Assembly (NCBI RefSeq): GCF_002913045.1
Contig: NZ_PPAF01000035.1
Coordinates: 310,001-374,000, forward strand
Length of the DNA stretch: 64,000 nt
From: Campylobacter concisus
Lineage (GTDB): Bacteria > Campylobacterota > Campylobacteria > Campylobacterales > Campylobacteraceae
Direction of reading: 5' to 3'
Under the pieces are notes generated by a model, which did no database searches, had not been told where the DNA came from, and saw only the letters and a list, made by a program, of their open reading frames with translations. This document shows, piece by piece, positions 20,905 to 31,700 of this stretch. The translations under genes and the position numbers were made by a program. Each line of letters begins with the position of its first letter. The first letter of the stretch is position 1.

Positions 20905-21615
20905 ATGCAAAAAAGAGAGCTTATTTACGAGGGAAAAGGTAAAAAAATGTATGCTACAGACGATGCAAATTTGCTTGTGGCTGAATTTAAAGACGATCTA
21001 ACAGCATTTGATGCTCAAAAAAGAGGCAATGAAGCTGGTAAAGGTGCATTAAATAATAAAATTTCAACACAGCTTTTTAAGCTTTTGGAGAGTAAAGGCA
21101 TTGTGACTGACTTAGTTGAAACTATCAGCGACACTGAGCAAGTAGTCAAAAAATGCGAGATCATACCTCTTGAAGTTGTTGTTAGAAATATCGCAACTGG
21201 TTCACTAAGCAAAAGACTTGGCATAAAAGAAGGCACAGTTTTACCTTTTACGCTTGTTGAGTTTTACTATAAAAACGATGATTTGCACGATCCATTAGTA
21301 ACCGATGAGCACTGTATCATTATGGGATTAGTAAAGAGTGAAAAAGATCTTCAAACTCTAAGACACACAGCAAGAGAGATCAACTCTATATTATTTAAAT
21401 TTTTTGCCGAAAGAGATCTAAAACTAGTTGATTTTAAAATAGAATTTGGTATCGACAAAGATGGCAATATCATTTTAGCTGATGAGATAAGCCCTGATAG
21501 TTGTAGATTCTGGGATGCTAAAACTAATGAAAAACTTGACAAAGATAGATTTAGACAAGATCTTGGTAGCGTAAAAGTTGCTTATGAAGAAGTTTTAAGA
21601 AGAATTTTATCATAA
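20905..21615 (+). CDS. purC: SAICAR synthetase (phosphoribosylaminoimidazole-succinocarboxamide synthase)
   Basis: This 236-residue enzyme ligates aspartate to CAIR using ATP, the eighth step of purine synthesis. It matches the standard short PurC length (about 237). Visible family motifs are the N-terminal [34 protein letters not shown], and [12 protein letters not shown] near residue 195 (substrate and Mg binding). The start ATG follows a textbook GAAGGAGAT site. It is followed closely by purS and purQ, so this is a small purine operon. Nothing is unusual about it. Confidence 0.97.
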   Translation: MQKRELIYEGKGKKMYATDDANLLVAEFKDDLTAFDAQKRGNEAGKGALNNKISTQLFKLLESKGIVTDLVETISDTEQVVKKCEIIPLEVVVRNIATGSLSKRLGIKEGTVLPFTLVEFYYKNDDLHDPLVTDEHCIIMGLVKSEKDLQTLRHTAREINSILFKFFAERDLKLVDFKIEFGIDKDGNIILADEISPDSCRFWDAKTNEKLDKDRFRQDLGSVKVAYEEVLRRILS

Positions 21616-21623
21616 GGACAAAG

Positions 21624-21860
21624 ATGAAAGCTGTTGTAAATATAGCATTAAGAAGTGGGGTCCTTGACCCTGCTGGCAAAGCAGTAGAGCACGCTTTAAA
21701 TTCTCTCGGATTTAGCGGTGTATCAAATGTCAGGATAGGCAAACAAATTGTTTTAGATATTGATGAGAGTGATAAAGCTAAAGCGAATGAGCAGCTAAAA
21801 GTGATGTGCGAAGAGCTTCTAGCAAACACCGTCATCGAAGACTACGAGATCGTGCTATGA
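21624..21860 (+). CDS. purS: FGAM synthase subunit PurS
   Basis: This 78-residue protein is the small accessory subunit of three-part phosphoribosylformylglycinamidine synthase (PurS-PurQ-PurL). Family features are VNIALRSGVLDPAGKAVEHAL and the DEYEIVL-like C-terminus (IEDYEIVL). It bridges the glutaminase PurQ and the synthase PurL to channel ammonia. Ribosome site AAGGAC precedes the ATG. Its stop overlaps the purQ start (ATGA). purL is not in the window. Confidence 0.95.
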   Translation: MKAVVNIALRSGVLDPAGKAVEHALNSLGFSGVSNVRIGKQIVLDIDESDKAKANEQLKVMCEELLANTVIEDYEIVL

Positions 21861-22522
21861 AAGTAGCGATCATACTTTTTCCTGGCACAAACTGCGAAGA
21901 AGACACAGCTCACGCTTTTAAGCTACTTGGCTGCCAAACGCAGATCATCTGGCACAAAGAAGATAAGATCGATACTGATCTAGTCGTTTTGCCCGGTGGT
22001 TTTAGCTATGGCGACTATCTAAGGACGGCTGCGATAGCTAAATTTAGCCCAGCTATGCAGGCTGTAAAAGAGCATGCGAAAAAAGGTGGCTATATATTGG
22101 GAATTTGCAATGGCTTTCAGATGCTTCTTGAACTTGGACTTTTAAAAGGTGCGATGAGAAGAAATGAAAATTTAAATTTCGTCTCAAAATACCACCATCT
22201 AAAAGTAATCTCAAATAACAATAAATTCCTAGCAAATTTAGCCAAAAATGAAGTGGTAAATATCCCTATCGCTCATGGCGAGGGCAACTACTACACCGAC
22301 GAAGATACGCTAAAAAGCCTATATGATAACGAGCAAGTCCTGCTAAAATACTGCGACATCAACGGCAATGAGATAAATCCAAACGGCTCAGTTGATAGCA
22401 TAGCTGGGATTTGCGATGAGAGCAAGAGGATCTTTGGTCTTATGCCTCACCCTGAACGCGCTTGCGAGAAAATTTTAGGCACAGATGATGGCATGAAGAT
22501 GTTAAAAGGGCTAGTTTGGTAA
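21857..22522 (+). CDS. purQ: FGAM synthase glutaminase subunit PurQ
   Basis: This 221-residue class I glutamine amidotransferase starts KVAIILFPGTNCEEDT. It carries the oxyanion/catalytic Cys motif GICNGFQMLLE near residue 85 and the His-Glu partners in LMPHPERA near 200. It releases ammonia from glutamine for PurL. The frame is open 17 codons further upstream, but the ATG overlapping the purS stop (ATGA) gives the family N-terminus and coupled translation, so 21857 is preferred. The next gene begins inside its last codons. Confidence 0.96.
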   Translation: MKVAIILFPGTNCEEDTAHAFKLLGCQTQIIWHKEDKIDTDLVVLPGGFSYGDYLRTAAIAKFSPAMQAVKEHAKKGGYILGICNGFQMLLELGLLKGAMRRNENLNFVSKYHHLKVISNNNKFLANLAKNEVVNIPIAHGEGNYYTDEDTLKSLYDNEQVLLKYCDINGNEINPNGSVDSIAGICDESKRIFGLMPHPERACEKILGTDDGMKMLKGLVW

Positions 22523-23811
22523 AACGAACACTTTTTATCGCCCTACTCGCGCTAAATTTATTTGCCGCAAACACTGATGAAATCAGCGTTTTTGACATGA
22601 TGGACGAAGCTAGGGAGGATAAATTTGTAAATAGCCCTACTTCAAATCCAAAAACTCAAAAACCGCCAAAAGAACAAGATTTTTCAAGAAAATTTGTGTC
22701 ACCACAGCCAGAGCGTATCACTCCAGAGCAGATGCGAAACATCGTGCCAACAAACGAGCCAGATATTAGTGTTCCAGACAATCAAGTATATGACAAGATC
22801 AAAGTAAAAGAGCTTCTTTTAAAAGCCACAAATGTACCAAAAAATGTTGTTATAGGAGAAATTTTTGGTGTTGAGATAGTGGCTGATACACAAAATGACT
22901 TTGAGTTTGAGTTTGAGACACAGCTTGATGAAACAAATATCAAATGGCTAAATAAGAAAAATTTTCAATGGGTAAAAAGCGAAGACAACAAATATGTAGG
23001 TACTTTTTATCTTGAGGCAACAAGCATTGATGCAAAGACTTTAAAAGTTAGCTTAACCCTAAAAAGAAATGGCGAAAACTATCAAAGCTCAAGTATAAAT
23101 ATCTTTTTACCAAAGCTAAAAGAGCTTAGAAGCGATGAGAACTACAACCATATCGTGGCTGATAATCTTGAAGTTAAGAAATTTAAGACAACAAAATTTG
23201 ATGATATAAACAATATCATGGTTGTAGAAATTTATGGCAACAACGTAGATCTAAGCGCCTTTAATATTGAAAATAAAACGATATTAAAGCAAGGCGTAGA
23301 TACGATAAATGGAGACTTTAACTCACAAAGTGCATATTATTTTGCAGTATTTAAGCCAAATAAAAAATCGCTTGACTTTAACTACTACAACCTAAAAAAG
23401 GCTAAATTTGAAAGCTTTTCTTTGCCGGTGAGTGTCGAAGATGACGATGTCAGCACACAAATCGGACTAAACCCAAAACAAAGTGAGTTTAGCACTTATA
23501 AAGATGTCATGATCTACTCTTGTGCGGTAATTTTTATATTATTAGCTATTTGGCGCAGAAGGCTTAGCTACTTTTTTGTGGCGGCTGTTTTTATCGCACT
23601 TGGAATTTACACCTACAACCCTTTTGGCAAAGCAGTGCTTAAGCCAGATGTGAGCGTAACTATCCTTCCAACTAAAAATTCAACCGTTTTTTACACATCT
23701 CGTAAAAATGAAAATGTTGAAATTTTAGATACAAAAGACGACTACTCAAAAATTTTATTTGCGGACGGTAAAATCGGCTGGGTAAAAAAGGATAATCTTG
23801 TCAAAAATTAG
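22516..23811 (+). CDS. Putative periplasmic/membrane protein with C-terminal bacterial SH3 domain
   Basis: This 431-residue protein starts with TTG, overlaps purQ by 7 nt and has AAAAGGG 5 nt upstream. Residues 1-20 are a signal peptide (TLFIALLALNLFAANTDE). A largely periplasmic domain of predicted strands follows to about residue 330. Two membrane helices come next (VMIYSCAVIFILLAIW, then YFFVAAVFIALGIYTYNPF), and the last 50 residues form an SH3-like fold (VTILPTKNSTVF...KIGWVKKDNLV). The second half of C. jejuni's equivalent locus (between purQ and plsC) holds a similar gene of unknown function. Bacterial SH3 domains often bind peptidoglycan peptides, so an envelope role is plausible but unproven. 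Confidence 0.85.
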   Translation: MVKRTLFIALLALNLFAANTDEISVFDMMDEAREDKFVNSPTSNPKTQKPPKEQDFSRKFVSPQPERITPEQMRNIVPTNEPDISVPDNQVYDKIKVKELLLKATNVPKNVVIGEIFGVEIVADTQNDFEFEFETQLDETNIKWLNKKNFQWVKSEDNKYVGTFYLEATSIDAKTLKVSLTLKRNGENYQSSSINIFLPKLKELRSDENYNHIVADNLEVKKFKTTKFDDINNIMVVEIYGNNVDLSAFNIENKTILKQGVDTINGDFNSQSAYYFAVFKPNKKSLDFNYYNLKKAKFESFSLPVSVEDDDVSTQIGLNPKQSEFSTYKDVMIYSCAVIFILLAIWRRRLSYFFVAAVFIALGIYTYNPFGKAVLKPDVSVTILPTKNSTVFYTSRKNENVEILDTKDDYSKILFADGKIGWVKKDNLVKN

Positions 23812-24466
23812 AGCTTTATTTTTTGCTATTGAGTTTGTTATCAGCGTTGTTCTAGTCGTCTTTTTTATGTGGCTATTTAATGATAAAAATAGAGCCATAA
23901 GAAAATTTTGGGGAAGATCACAAAGGTTTTTTGGTGGATATAAACTTGAAGTGATAGGTAATTTTAGTGATGAGGCAAATATCTTACTCATAAACCATCA
24001 AAGTATGCTTGACATTATTGTGCTTGAAGAGGTTCATCCAAAAAATCTTTGCTGGATAGCAAAGGCACAAATCGGCAAAATTCCTATAATTGGTAAAATT
24101 TTAAGCTTACCAAAAATGATAGCGGTTGAGCGTGAAAATAAACACTCACTTATAAAGCTTTTAAGCGAAGCAAAAGATAGAGTTGAAAATGGTCGCGTTT
24201 TAGCGATATTCCCAGAAGGAACTAGATCTCAAACTAATAAGCTTTTGCCTTTTAAAGGTGGCGCAAAACTATTAGTTGAAAAGCTAAATTTAAAAGTTCA
24301 GCCTATCGTTATCGTAGGAAGCGATGCGATGAAAGTGAAAGAATTTAGCTTTAAAAAAGCAGATATCAAGCTCTTTTGCCTTGATCTAGTCGATACTTCA
24401 AAAGAAAATTGGCTAGAGACGACTAGAGAGAGTATGCAAAAAGTCCTAGATGAAAATAGAAAATAA
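23798..24466 (+). CDS. plsC: 1-acyl-sn-glycerol-3-phosphate acyltransferase
   Basis: This 222-residue inner-membrane enzyme acylates lysophosphatidic acid to phosphatidic acid in phospholipid synthesis. It has an N-terminal membrane helix (IEFVISVVLVVFFMWLF). The HX4D catalytic motif is NHQSMLD near residue 66, and the substrate motif FPEGTRSQ lies near residue 140. Length fits the short PlsC class. Start is TTG inside the end of the previous gene (14-nt overlap) with AAGGAT upstream, so the two are coupled. Confidence 0.93.
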   Translation: MSKIRALFFAIEFVISVVLVVFFMWLFNDKNRAIRKFWGRSQRFFGGYKLEVIGNFSDEANILLINHQSMLDIIVLEEVHPKNLCWIAKAQIGKIPIIGKILSLPKMIAVERENKHSLIKLLSEAKDRVENGRVLAIFPEGTRSQTNKLLPFKGGAKLLVEKLNLKVQPIVIVGSDAMKVKEFSFKKADIKLFCLDLVDTSKENWLETTRESMQKVLDENRK

Positions 24467-24555
24467 ATTTGGCTTTTCAAATTTACAAAGCCCCTACTCT
24501 ATATCATTATCTATAAAATTTTGATTTTATACTAGAAATTTTTATCAATAAATCT

Positions 24556-24581
24556 AAAAAGGTCTAGCGGGAGCTAGACCT
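24556..24581 (-). terminator. Rho-independent terminator of the chemoreceptor gene
   Basis: On the minus strand AGGTCTAGC, loop TCCC, GCTAGACCT forms a perfect 9-bp GC-containing stem followed by a run of T residues (24560-24556). It lies 28 nt past the stop at 24609, a classic intrinsic terminator. Confidence 0.85.
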
Positions 24582-24608
24582 AAAAATATTGGCTTTAGAG
24601 GCAGGTTC

Positions 24609-26585
24609 TTAAGTTCTAAAGACACTAAGTTTTGAATTTAATGCATCTGTCATCTTGTTTAGATGTTCTGCTGCTGAAGCTATCTCTTCTACACTTCTAG
24701 CGTTTTCAGATGAAATTTGGTTGATATTTGAGATGCCTTCCATGATTTCATTTATATTTTTGCCAGTTGCTATGTAGTCTTGCATAGTCTTATCAGACAT
24801 TGCTATAGCGTTATTCATTGTCTCACTCATAACATTTATAGTTTTTTCAACGTCGCTTGCCACGTGAGTTAGCTCTTGGATCTGTTTAGAGTTGATACCC
24901 ATTTGCTCACTGCTATCATTGATCGCTTGAACGATCACATTGATAGTTGCATTTATCTCAGTTAAGCTCTTTTGAGTCCTCTCAGCCAGCTGTCTAACTT
25001 CATCAGCAACGACGGCAAAGCCTCGCCCATGCTCACCTGCTCTTGCAGCCTCAATAGCTGCGTTAAGAGCAAGTAAATTTGTTTGATCAGCTATATCATT
25101 GATAACAACAAGGACCGATTTTACCTGCTCGGCATCACGGCTAAGCTGATCGATCTTATCAGCCATTTGATTTTCTACATTAGCAGAGTCAATAATCTGC
25201 GCTGATAGTGATCTTATAGCTTCAGTTGCCGTTTTTATATGTGTGCTTGCTTTTTGAAGGTCATCTTTGCCAGCTTGAGCTACCGCTAGAGATTCTTTCA
25301 TATTTTCTTGCATTACTTTACATCTTTGATTTGTCTCTTCTACTATTTCAGTTGATTTTTCTACACGTTTGCCTGTCTGAAGAGATGTAGAACTAAGCTC
25401 ATTTGCAACGGAGCTATTTTCACTTGAAAGGTGCTTTGTATCACTTATTAATACCCTTATTCTTTCAATAAAATCATTTATATCTTTACTTATTTTAGCT
25501 ATTTCATCTTTACCATAAATAGGAATTTTAATTGTAAAATCAGATGTTATCGCATTTAAATTTGTTCCTAGTCTATCGATAGGATTTGCAACCATCTTCT
25601 TAAGCAAGAACATCGAAACAGCTATCAAAAGTAAGGTAACTATGACGCTTGCTATGATGAAATTTTTACTAACTACTTTTAATGGTGTTAAAAAATCATC
25701 AGTAACAGCTTAACCTAAAACCATCCAGTCTAGCTTATCAAATGACTCAAAAGCAACTATGCAGTCAACCCCATCAATTATAATAGGCTCAATACCTTTT
25801 CCTTTTTTAACAATATTATCCATAGTAGTTTTTAATTCACTACTTAGCTCTTGATTTGCCTTAGTTGGATGGAAGTCAAATTTACCAGTTTTAGTATTGT
25901 AAAGAGAAAAATATCCATGCTTACCAAGTTTCATCTCAGAAAAAGTCTTTTTCATATTGTTTAATCCTTCGGTAGGATCATAACCAACAAATAAAATTCC
26001 TATTACCTCGTTATTTTCAATAATAGGATCATAAATACTCATATAGTTGCGTCCAAATAAATTTACAACACCTATATACCTCTCTTTATTCATGATATTT
26101 TTATAGGCTTGACCATTTTTATCAATTATCGTACCAACAGCTCTGCTACCATCAGCCTTCGTCACTGATGTACTAACTCTTAAAAAATTATCACCTGATT
26201 TTGCAAAAATGGTTGAAATTCCGCCTTTTGTAGCGTTGTTAAATTTATCTAGAATATCGTAGTTATTGTTTAAAATACCATTTTGAGATATTAGTTCTAT
26301 CGCTTCGTATTTACCAGTCTTACTCATCTGGTGATTGGTTGAAATTTTTCCGATCATCTCTTTAAAAACACTCATTATTAGCTCTGCACTACTTACATTA
26401 TCTTTCTCAAATAATTTAACCGTATTTATGGCAAGCTGGACGTTTTGTTCTACTGTTGTAAGCACACCATCTTTTATCTCGCGCTCTAAAATATTTGATG
26501 TATATATGACAAAACATGTCATAGACACTGCCAAAACCGTAGCAATCGTTGCTGAAACTTTTACCAAAATGCTTCGTAAATTCAT
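24609..26585 (-). pseudogene. Methyl-accepting chemotaxis protein interrupted by one in-frame stop
   Basis: The reading frame from ATG 26585 (AAGGAG upstream) to the stop at 24609 is continuous for 659 codons except for a single TAA at 25712-25710. Before the stop lie membrane helix 1 (residues 10-30) and a periplasmic Cache_3/Cache_2-type sensor (residues 35-290, with NKNGQAYKNIMN and VGYDPTEG). After it, in the same frame, come the rest of the sensor tail, helix 2 ([20 protein letters not shown]), HAMP and the full signalling hairpin ([36 protein letters not shown]). The downstream part has an ATG at 25628 and could be made alone as a receptor without sensor. One C-to-T change in a CAA codon would explain the stop. 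Either a recent pseudogene, a strain-specific mutation or a base error. The separate halves are 25710-26585 and 24609-25628. Confidence 0.85.
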
Positions 26586-26618
26586 TTTGTCTCCTTTTTT
26601 CTAAAAATTTTCGCCTTG

Positions 26619-26624
26619 ATTATA
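26619..26624 (-). promoter_or_regulatory. -10 box of the chemoreceptor gene
   Basis: TATAAT reads leftward at 26624-26619, 34 nt from the ATG. No clear -35 box is visible, which is normal for Campylobacter sigma-70 promoters. Confidence 0.55.
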
Positions 26625-26744
26625 GCACTATTTTAAATAAACTTTATACAAGAATGCATAATTAATAATAATTAATAAATTATCATTATTATTTTATTCA
26701 TAAACTATAACTTTTTTGAAATCATTTTAAAAAATTAATTTAAA

Positions 26745-26801
26745 AACCTTGATAGTAATGCTATCAAGGTTAAGTATATTTTTATCACTTTGTGTTATAA
26801 T
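26745..26801 (+). promoter_or_regulatory. htpG promoter with HspR (HAIR)-like palindrome
   Basis: AACCTTGATAG (26745-26755) and CTATCAAGGTT (26761-26771) form a perfect 11-bp inverted repeat with a 5-nt centre. Read as CTTGATA-N7-TATCAAG (26748-26768) it has the exact HAIR spacing and matches CTTGAGT-N7-ACTCAAG at 5 of 7 positions in each arm. A perfect TATAAT -10 box follows at 26796-26801, so the repeat sits about 27-55 bases upstream of the -10, next to the promoter. Regulation by HspR is inferred from resemblance and from the identical layout at clpB. Confidence 0.65.
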
Positions 26802-26832
26802 CTGCCAAAAATTTAAAACAAGGAAAAGAAAA

Positions 26833-28689
26833 ATGGCAGATAAATTTGAATTTCAAACCGAGGTCAATGACCTTTTAAATTTGATGATCCACTCTCTTTA
26901 CTCAAACAAAGAGATATTTTTAAGAGAGCTCATCTCAAACTCAAACGACGCTCTTGACAAGCTAAATTACCTTTGCTTGACTGATGAAAAGTATAAAAGT
27001 CTAAGCTACACTCCAAGGATCGACATCAAAGTAGATGATAAAGCTAAGACTTTAACCATTAGCGACAATGGTATCGGTATGGATAAGGATGAACTCATCG
27101 CAAATTTAGGCACCATCGCAAGAAGTGGCACAAAAGGTTTTATGAAAAATTTAAGTGGCGATGCCAAAAAAGATAGCTCACTAATCGGTCAGTTTGGTGT
27201 TGGCTTTTACTCAGCATTTATGGTGGCAAGTAAGATCGAAGTCATAAGCAAACGAGCACTTAGCGACAAAGCCTACAAATGGACATCTGATGCAAAAAGC
27301 TACGAGATAGAAGATACTAAAAAAGATAGCTTTGGAACGGACATCATCTTGCATTTAAACGATGATGAGTTTGCAAATTCTTGGCGTATCGAAGAAATAG
27401 TCAAGAAGTATTCAAATCACATTCCTTATCCTATATTTATGGATAAACAAAGCTATGTCGCTCCAAAAGAAGGCGAAAAAGAGGGCACTTATGAGACTAA
27501 AAACGAGCAAATAAATAAGGCAAATGCGCTTTGGAGGCTAAATAAAGCTAGCCTTAAAGAGCAAGATTATAACGACTTTTATAAGCAAATTTCTCACGAC
27601 AGTAGCGATCCTCTCCTTTATATTCATACAAAGGCTGAAGGCAAGATTGAGTACTCAACTCTATTTTATGTGCCAAGCACTGAGCCATTTGATCTATTTA
27701 GAGTCGATTATCAAAGTGGCGTAAAGCTTTATGTAAAAAGAGTTTTCATCACAGATGATGCAAAAGAACTCTTGCCGCCATATTTAAGATTTATCAAGGG
27801 TATCATCGATGTTGAGGATCTGCCATTAAATGTGAGCCGTGAAATTTTACAAGAAAATGCGATCATGCGAACCGTTAAAGAGCAAAGCGTGAAGAAAATT
27901 TTAAGCGAGCTTGCAAAAGTAAAAGATAACGACCGCGAAAAATACATAAAATTTTACAAACTATTTGGCAAGGTTCTAAAAGAGGGACTTTACGGATTTA
28001 ACGCAGAAAAAGAGCAAATTTTAGATCTTTGTCTATTTAAAAGCTCAAAAAGAGATGGACTAATCAGCCTAAAAGAGTATAAAGAGGCAATGAAAAAGGA
28101 TCAAAAATCGATCTATTATATCAGCGGTAATAATGAAAATATGCTAAAAAATTCTCCGCTTCTTGAGAGCTTTAAGAAAAACGACATCGAAGTGCTTATT
28201 ATGGACGAGGAGATCGATACGATCGTAATGCCAATGGTTAATGAATTTGACAAAACACCTCTAAAATCAGTCTCACACGCTGATATAAATGACGAGATCA
28301 AAAATGATGAGAAGATCGATGAGAGCAAGGTTGCAAACACACTTATTAAAATGAAAGAAATTTTAAAAGATGAAGTCAAAGATGTAAGACTAAGCTCAAG
28401 GCTCTCAAGCTCGGCTGCGGTGCTAATATATGACAAAAACGACCCTGATTACGCTATGCAAGAGATGTTAAGGCAAATGGGTCAAGGCACAAACGCTCCA
28501 AAAGTTAAACCGATCTTGGAGATCAACGCTGATCATGAAATTTTTGCAAAACTAGAGAAAAATGAGGCGATGATTTATGACATAGCGCCTTTGCTTCTTG
28601 ATATGGCAAGACTAAATGAGGGCATGAGCCTAGAAAACCCAGCTAAATTTTCAGAGCTACTAACGAAAGTGATGATAAAAGCTATCTAA
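26833..28689 (+). CDS. htpG: Molecular chaperone HtpG (Hsp90)
   Basis: This 618-residue GHKL-ATPase chaperone carries the ATP-binding motifs NSNDALDKL (about residue 36), DNGIGM (near 80) and GQFGVGFYS (near 120), the middle-domain catalytic loop ([18 protein letters not shown]) and a C-terminal dimerisation domain. Length is typical (about 608-634). An in-frame ATG 28 codons upstream (26749) was rejected because it lies inside the operator palindrome and before the -10 box; the ATG at 26833 has AAGGAAAAG. It remodels proteins with DnaK under stress. In C. jejuni htpG also follows the plsC region. Confidence 0.97.
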   Translation: MADKFEFQTEVNDLLNLMIHSLYSNKEIFLRELISNSNDALDKLNYLCLTDEKYKSLSYTPRIDIKVDDKAKTLTISDNGIGMDKDELIANLGTIARSGTKGFMKNLSGDAKKDSSLIGQFGVGFYSAFMVASKIEVISKRALSDKAYKWTSDAKSYEIEDTKKDSFGTDIILHLNDDEFANSWRIEEIVKKYSNHIPYPIFMDKQSYVAPKEGEKEGTYETKNEQINKANALWRLNKASLKEQDYNDFYKQISHDSSDPLLYIHTKAEGKIEYSTLFYVPSTEPFDLFRVDYQSGVKLYVKRVFITDDAKELLPPYLRFIKGIIDVEDLPLNVSREILQENAIMRTVKEQSVKKILSELAKVKDNDREKYIKFYKLFGKVLKEGLYGFNAEKEQILDLCLFKSSKRDGLISLKEYKEAMKKDQKSIYYISGNNENMLKNSPLLESFKKNDIEVLIMDEEIDTIVMPMVNEFDKTPLKSVSHADINDEIKNDEKIDESKVANTLIKMKEILKDEVKDVRLSSRLSSSAAVLIYDKNDPDYAMQEMLRQMGQGTNAPKVKPILEINADHEIFAKLEKNEAMIYDIAPLLLDMARLNEGMSLENPAKFSELLTKVMIKAI

Positions 28690-28695
28690 ATTTAT

Positions 28696-28721
28696 AAAGC
28701 CCAAGAGAAATTTTGGGCTTT
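28696..28721. terminator. Bidirectional terminator between htpG and the large surface-protein gene
   Basis: AAAGCCCAA (28696-28704) pairs with TTGGGCTTT (28713-28721) around an 8-nt loop. It is 7 nt past the htpG stop and 27 nt past the stop of the convergent minus-strand gene. A and T runs flank both sides of the stem, so it can serve both. Confidence 0.75.
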
Positions 28722-28747
28722 AACCTACTTCTATAAATTTAAATTTC

Positions 28748-31700
28748 TTATAATAAATCGACCTGTACACCATCTTGGATCTCAAGAAAGACGGTGTGTC
28801 TTGTGTTTATTGTATTTCCATTGATGGTTTCTTGGCGATTAAATGTCGCTTTATATACTTGATTTACTGCGTCACCCTCACTTGTAACATCTACCTTGTT
28901 GTACATGTCACCGACAACGCTATGTTTTCTATTTAACGTAGCAACATCAGCTTTTGTAGCTTTTACAAAGTCATGCGTGAGCTGTACTAGGTCCTTGCTG
29001 TCGCCTATTACTTTTAGAACTGTATTTACGCTCTCACTAGCTACACTATTGCTTGCATCCTTTGTGTTTCTGCTATCAATAATATCAAAGACACCATCTG
29101 GGCTAAATTTTATAGATACCGCTTGATCGGCACTGCCTAGTTGAATCTTTTCAAAGTTATTTATCTTTTTAACATTATCTAAATTTGAAAAATCCACATC
29201 ATCAACTACTATCAGAGTATCCACGCCACCTCTACCATCTATCGCCCTACCCTTACTATAAACAAAGGCGTCGTCTAGGTTACCACCTTTTATATCACCC
29301 TCTTGTCTTAGATATATTAGATCGCCAAAATTTGATTCGCCGTATTTACTAGCATCACTTAGCTCGTAAGAATTTGTAGTCCCTATCTTTTTTAGATGTC
29401 CATTTTGAATAAGTGCTTCAACATAATTATTACTAAAGAGATGCGTGCCGCTACCTTGTGCTCCAACTAGCATAGATGAAGGATATGGATCTTGAGGGCC
29501 ATAAGTGTTTGCTACACTTTTTGGAAGCATATATAAAGATAAGTTCATCTCACCGGTTCCGTCCATATACTCCATGTCAAATTTATAAAAACCAGCTTTA
29601 TCAAATGTAAAATCCCTACTCCACCACTGACCATTTTTACCATATGATGCTTCTGTTGATGGGTTTATATAAGTTGTTGCGCTTCCAAATTTTTGTGTCG
29701 TTCCATTTATAGTAAGCTCTGCATAGTTATGTAAGTCTGCTGCTCTCACAGAATATATTCCAGGTGCGCTTACATATATCCAGCCATTCATCTTCATAAC
29801 AAGATCAGATCCAACAGGATTTGACTCGCCAAGGGTATAGTTGCCGGGTCTACCTTTTAAAACACCATTTACAAAGCTTATATTATCACCAGTGCCAGCA
29901 GCAGTATCGACGCCATTTCTAAATTTCTTTGGTGCATATGGATTAGACGCATCATATAAGGCACTATCTCCATGTCTACCAACTCTAGCTAGGTCCTCCG
30001 CATGCATATTTCCTTGATTAGACAAAGTCTTATAGTGCGTTCCTGAAGCAAACTGCACAACATCGTAGGTGGTAGAGGCACTTGGAGAATAAATTTCCAT
30101 ATAGTCTTTATAGATGGATTTGCCTCCTCTCATACTATAAACACCAGAATTGTTACCAACTCTAGCTCTCCATGACGGATCTACGTAGTTGTAAAACCAC
30201 ATATCAGCATCAAGACCGCTGTTACCAATAAATGTAACAGTACTAATAGATACGTTTCCTGCGGCGTCAGAATTTTTTATCATAAAATTTGCCCCAGTGC
30301 TATTGGCTGATAGGGCAAAATTTTCAGAATAGCTATGTGTATTATCAAGAGATGAGCTTTTGTGAACAGAATTTAGCAAATCATAAAGATCGACTTTATT
30401 TATGGTATTTTTATTAAGAGTGTTATTGCCATTTGAGTCGGTTCCGATACTACCTGAAATATCTACACTAGTAACATTAGACGTAGCATTTGGTGTGCCT
30501 ATCGCATCTGGAGTAGCATCAAGATCGACTCGAACCAAGAGATCATCATCTTTTGTTTCATCACTTTTTAAAACAGTCGCTCTAATATTTGAGTATCTTT
30601 TATCTAGCTTTATCCCAAGCGCTTCAAAATCCATATTTACACGCTTGTCCGCACCTACAACTAGGTCTATATAGTTTTGTCCGTTTGGTAAAATTTTAGC
30701 ATTACCATGATCATCTTCAAGAGCTAAACGAAGCTTGGTTCCAGGAGCACGGTCTACACCAAAGACTATATTTGGCTGCTCATCGTTAGTAAGCGAAATA
30801 TTGTACTCTTTTATAGTTTTGCTCTCATTATCAAAGTTATTTTTCTGAATAACTTTTTCATTATCTCCTGCTCTTAAGTATTTTGCGATATTTATAACTC
30901 CTCCATCTATCTGCGTAGCAAGCTTTACATCGTCAATATACTCTAAAATTCCAAAGTCAAATAATCTACCACGGATACCATCAGTCGTCGTAGCCTCGCC
31001 AGGTGTTGTGATAGTCGCTCTAACCGGCGTAGAATGATCCATAGAAATAGGAACATCTGGTATGCTAAATTTACCACCAGCTATTGGAAGCGGTGCCGAA
31101 CCATCACTTGGTATGGCTGTTAATCCATCATCGCTTATGGTATATTTGACAGTTGTTGTAACAGATGGTATGGTAGGAGTCGAGATCGTGACGTTTATGC
31201 TGCTTCCTGGTTTTGTATTATTAGGTAAGTAGATATCAAGATCGCTTTGAGTCGATGACGAGCCAGAAGGAGTTGTGATACTATCTATCAGTCCATCACC
31301 ATCATTATCCCTTGCAAACTGCACCCTTATGCTATTATCTAGAGTTATCTTGTCTGTGACTGGGGCTGCTTTATTGCCAGCTTTGTCAGTAAATGTAGTT
31401 GTAAAATTTGTCGTAAGTCCATAAAGTCTTGTGGTGGTCTCTATGGTGCCATTATTTACACTAATAGGCACACCATCATCTCTCGTGGCACTATATACAC
31501 CAGATGCGTTTTGAGAAATTTTAATAGTGATTTTATCTATTTTGCCATCACTTCCTGCGATATCTATCTCAAATTTATCACCATCTTTTGCATCGTTTGG
31601 AATTTTTATCTTTATCGGTGTCTTTACGCCATCAGGGCTAAAGCCACTCTCCTTACTGGTTAGAACACCATCTTTATCGCTATCTTTTGCAAACTGTACA

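Noticed and set aside
26749-26832. Extended N-terminus of HtpG from ATG 26749
   Set aside because: It would begin inside the operator palindrome and upstream of the -10 box, and adds residues absent from the Hsp90 family.
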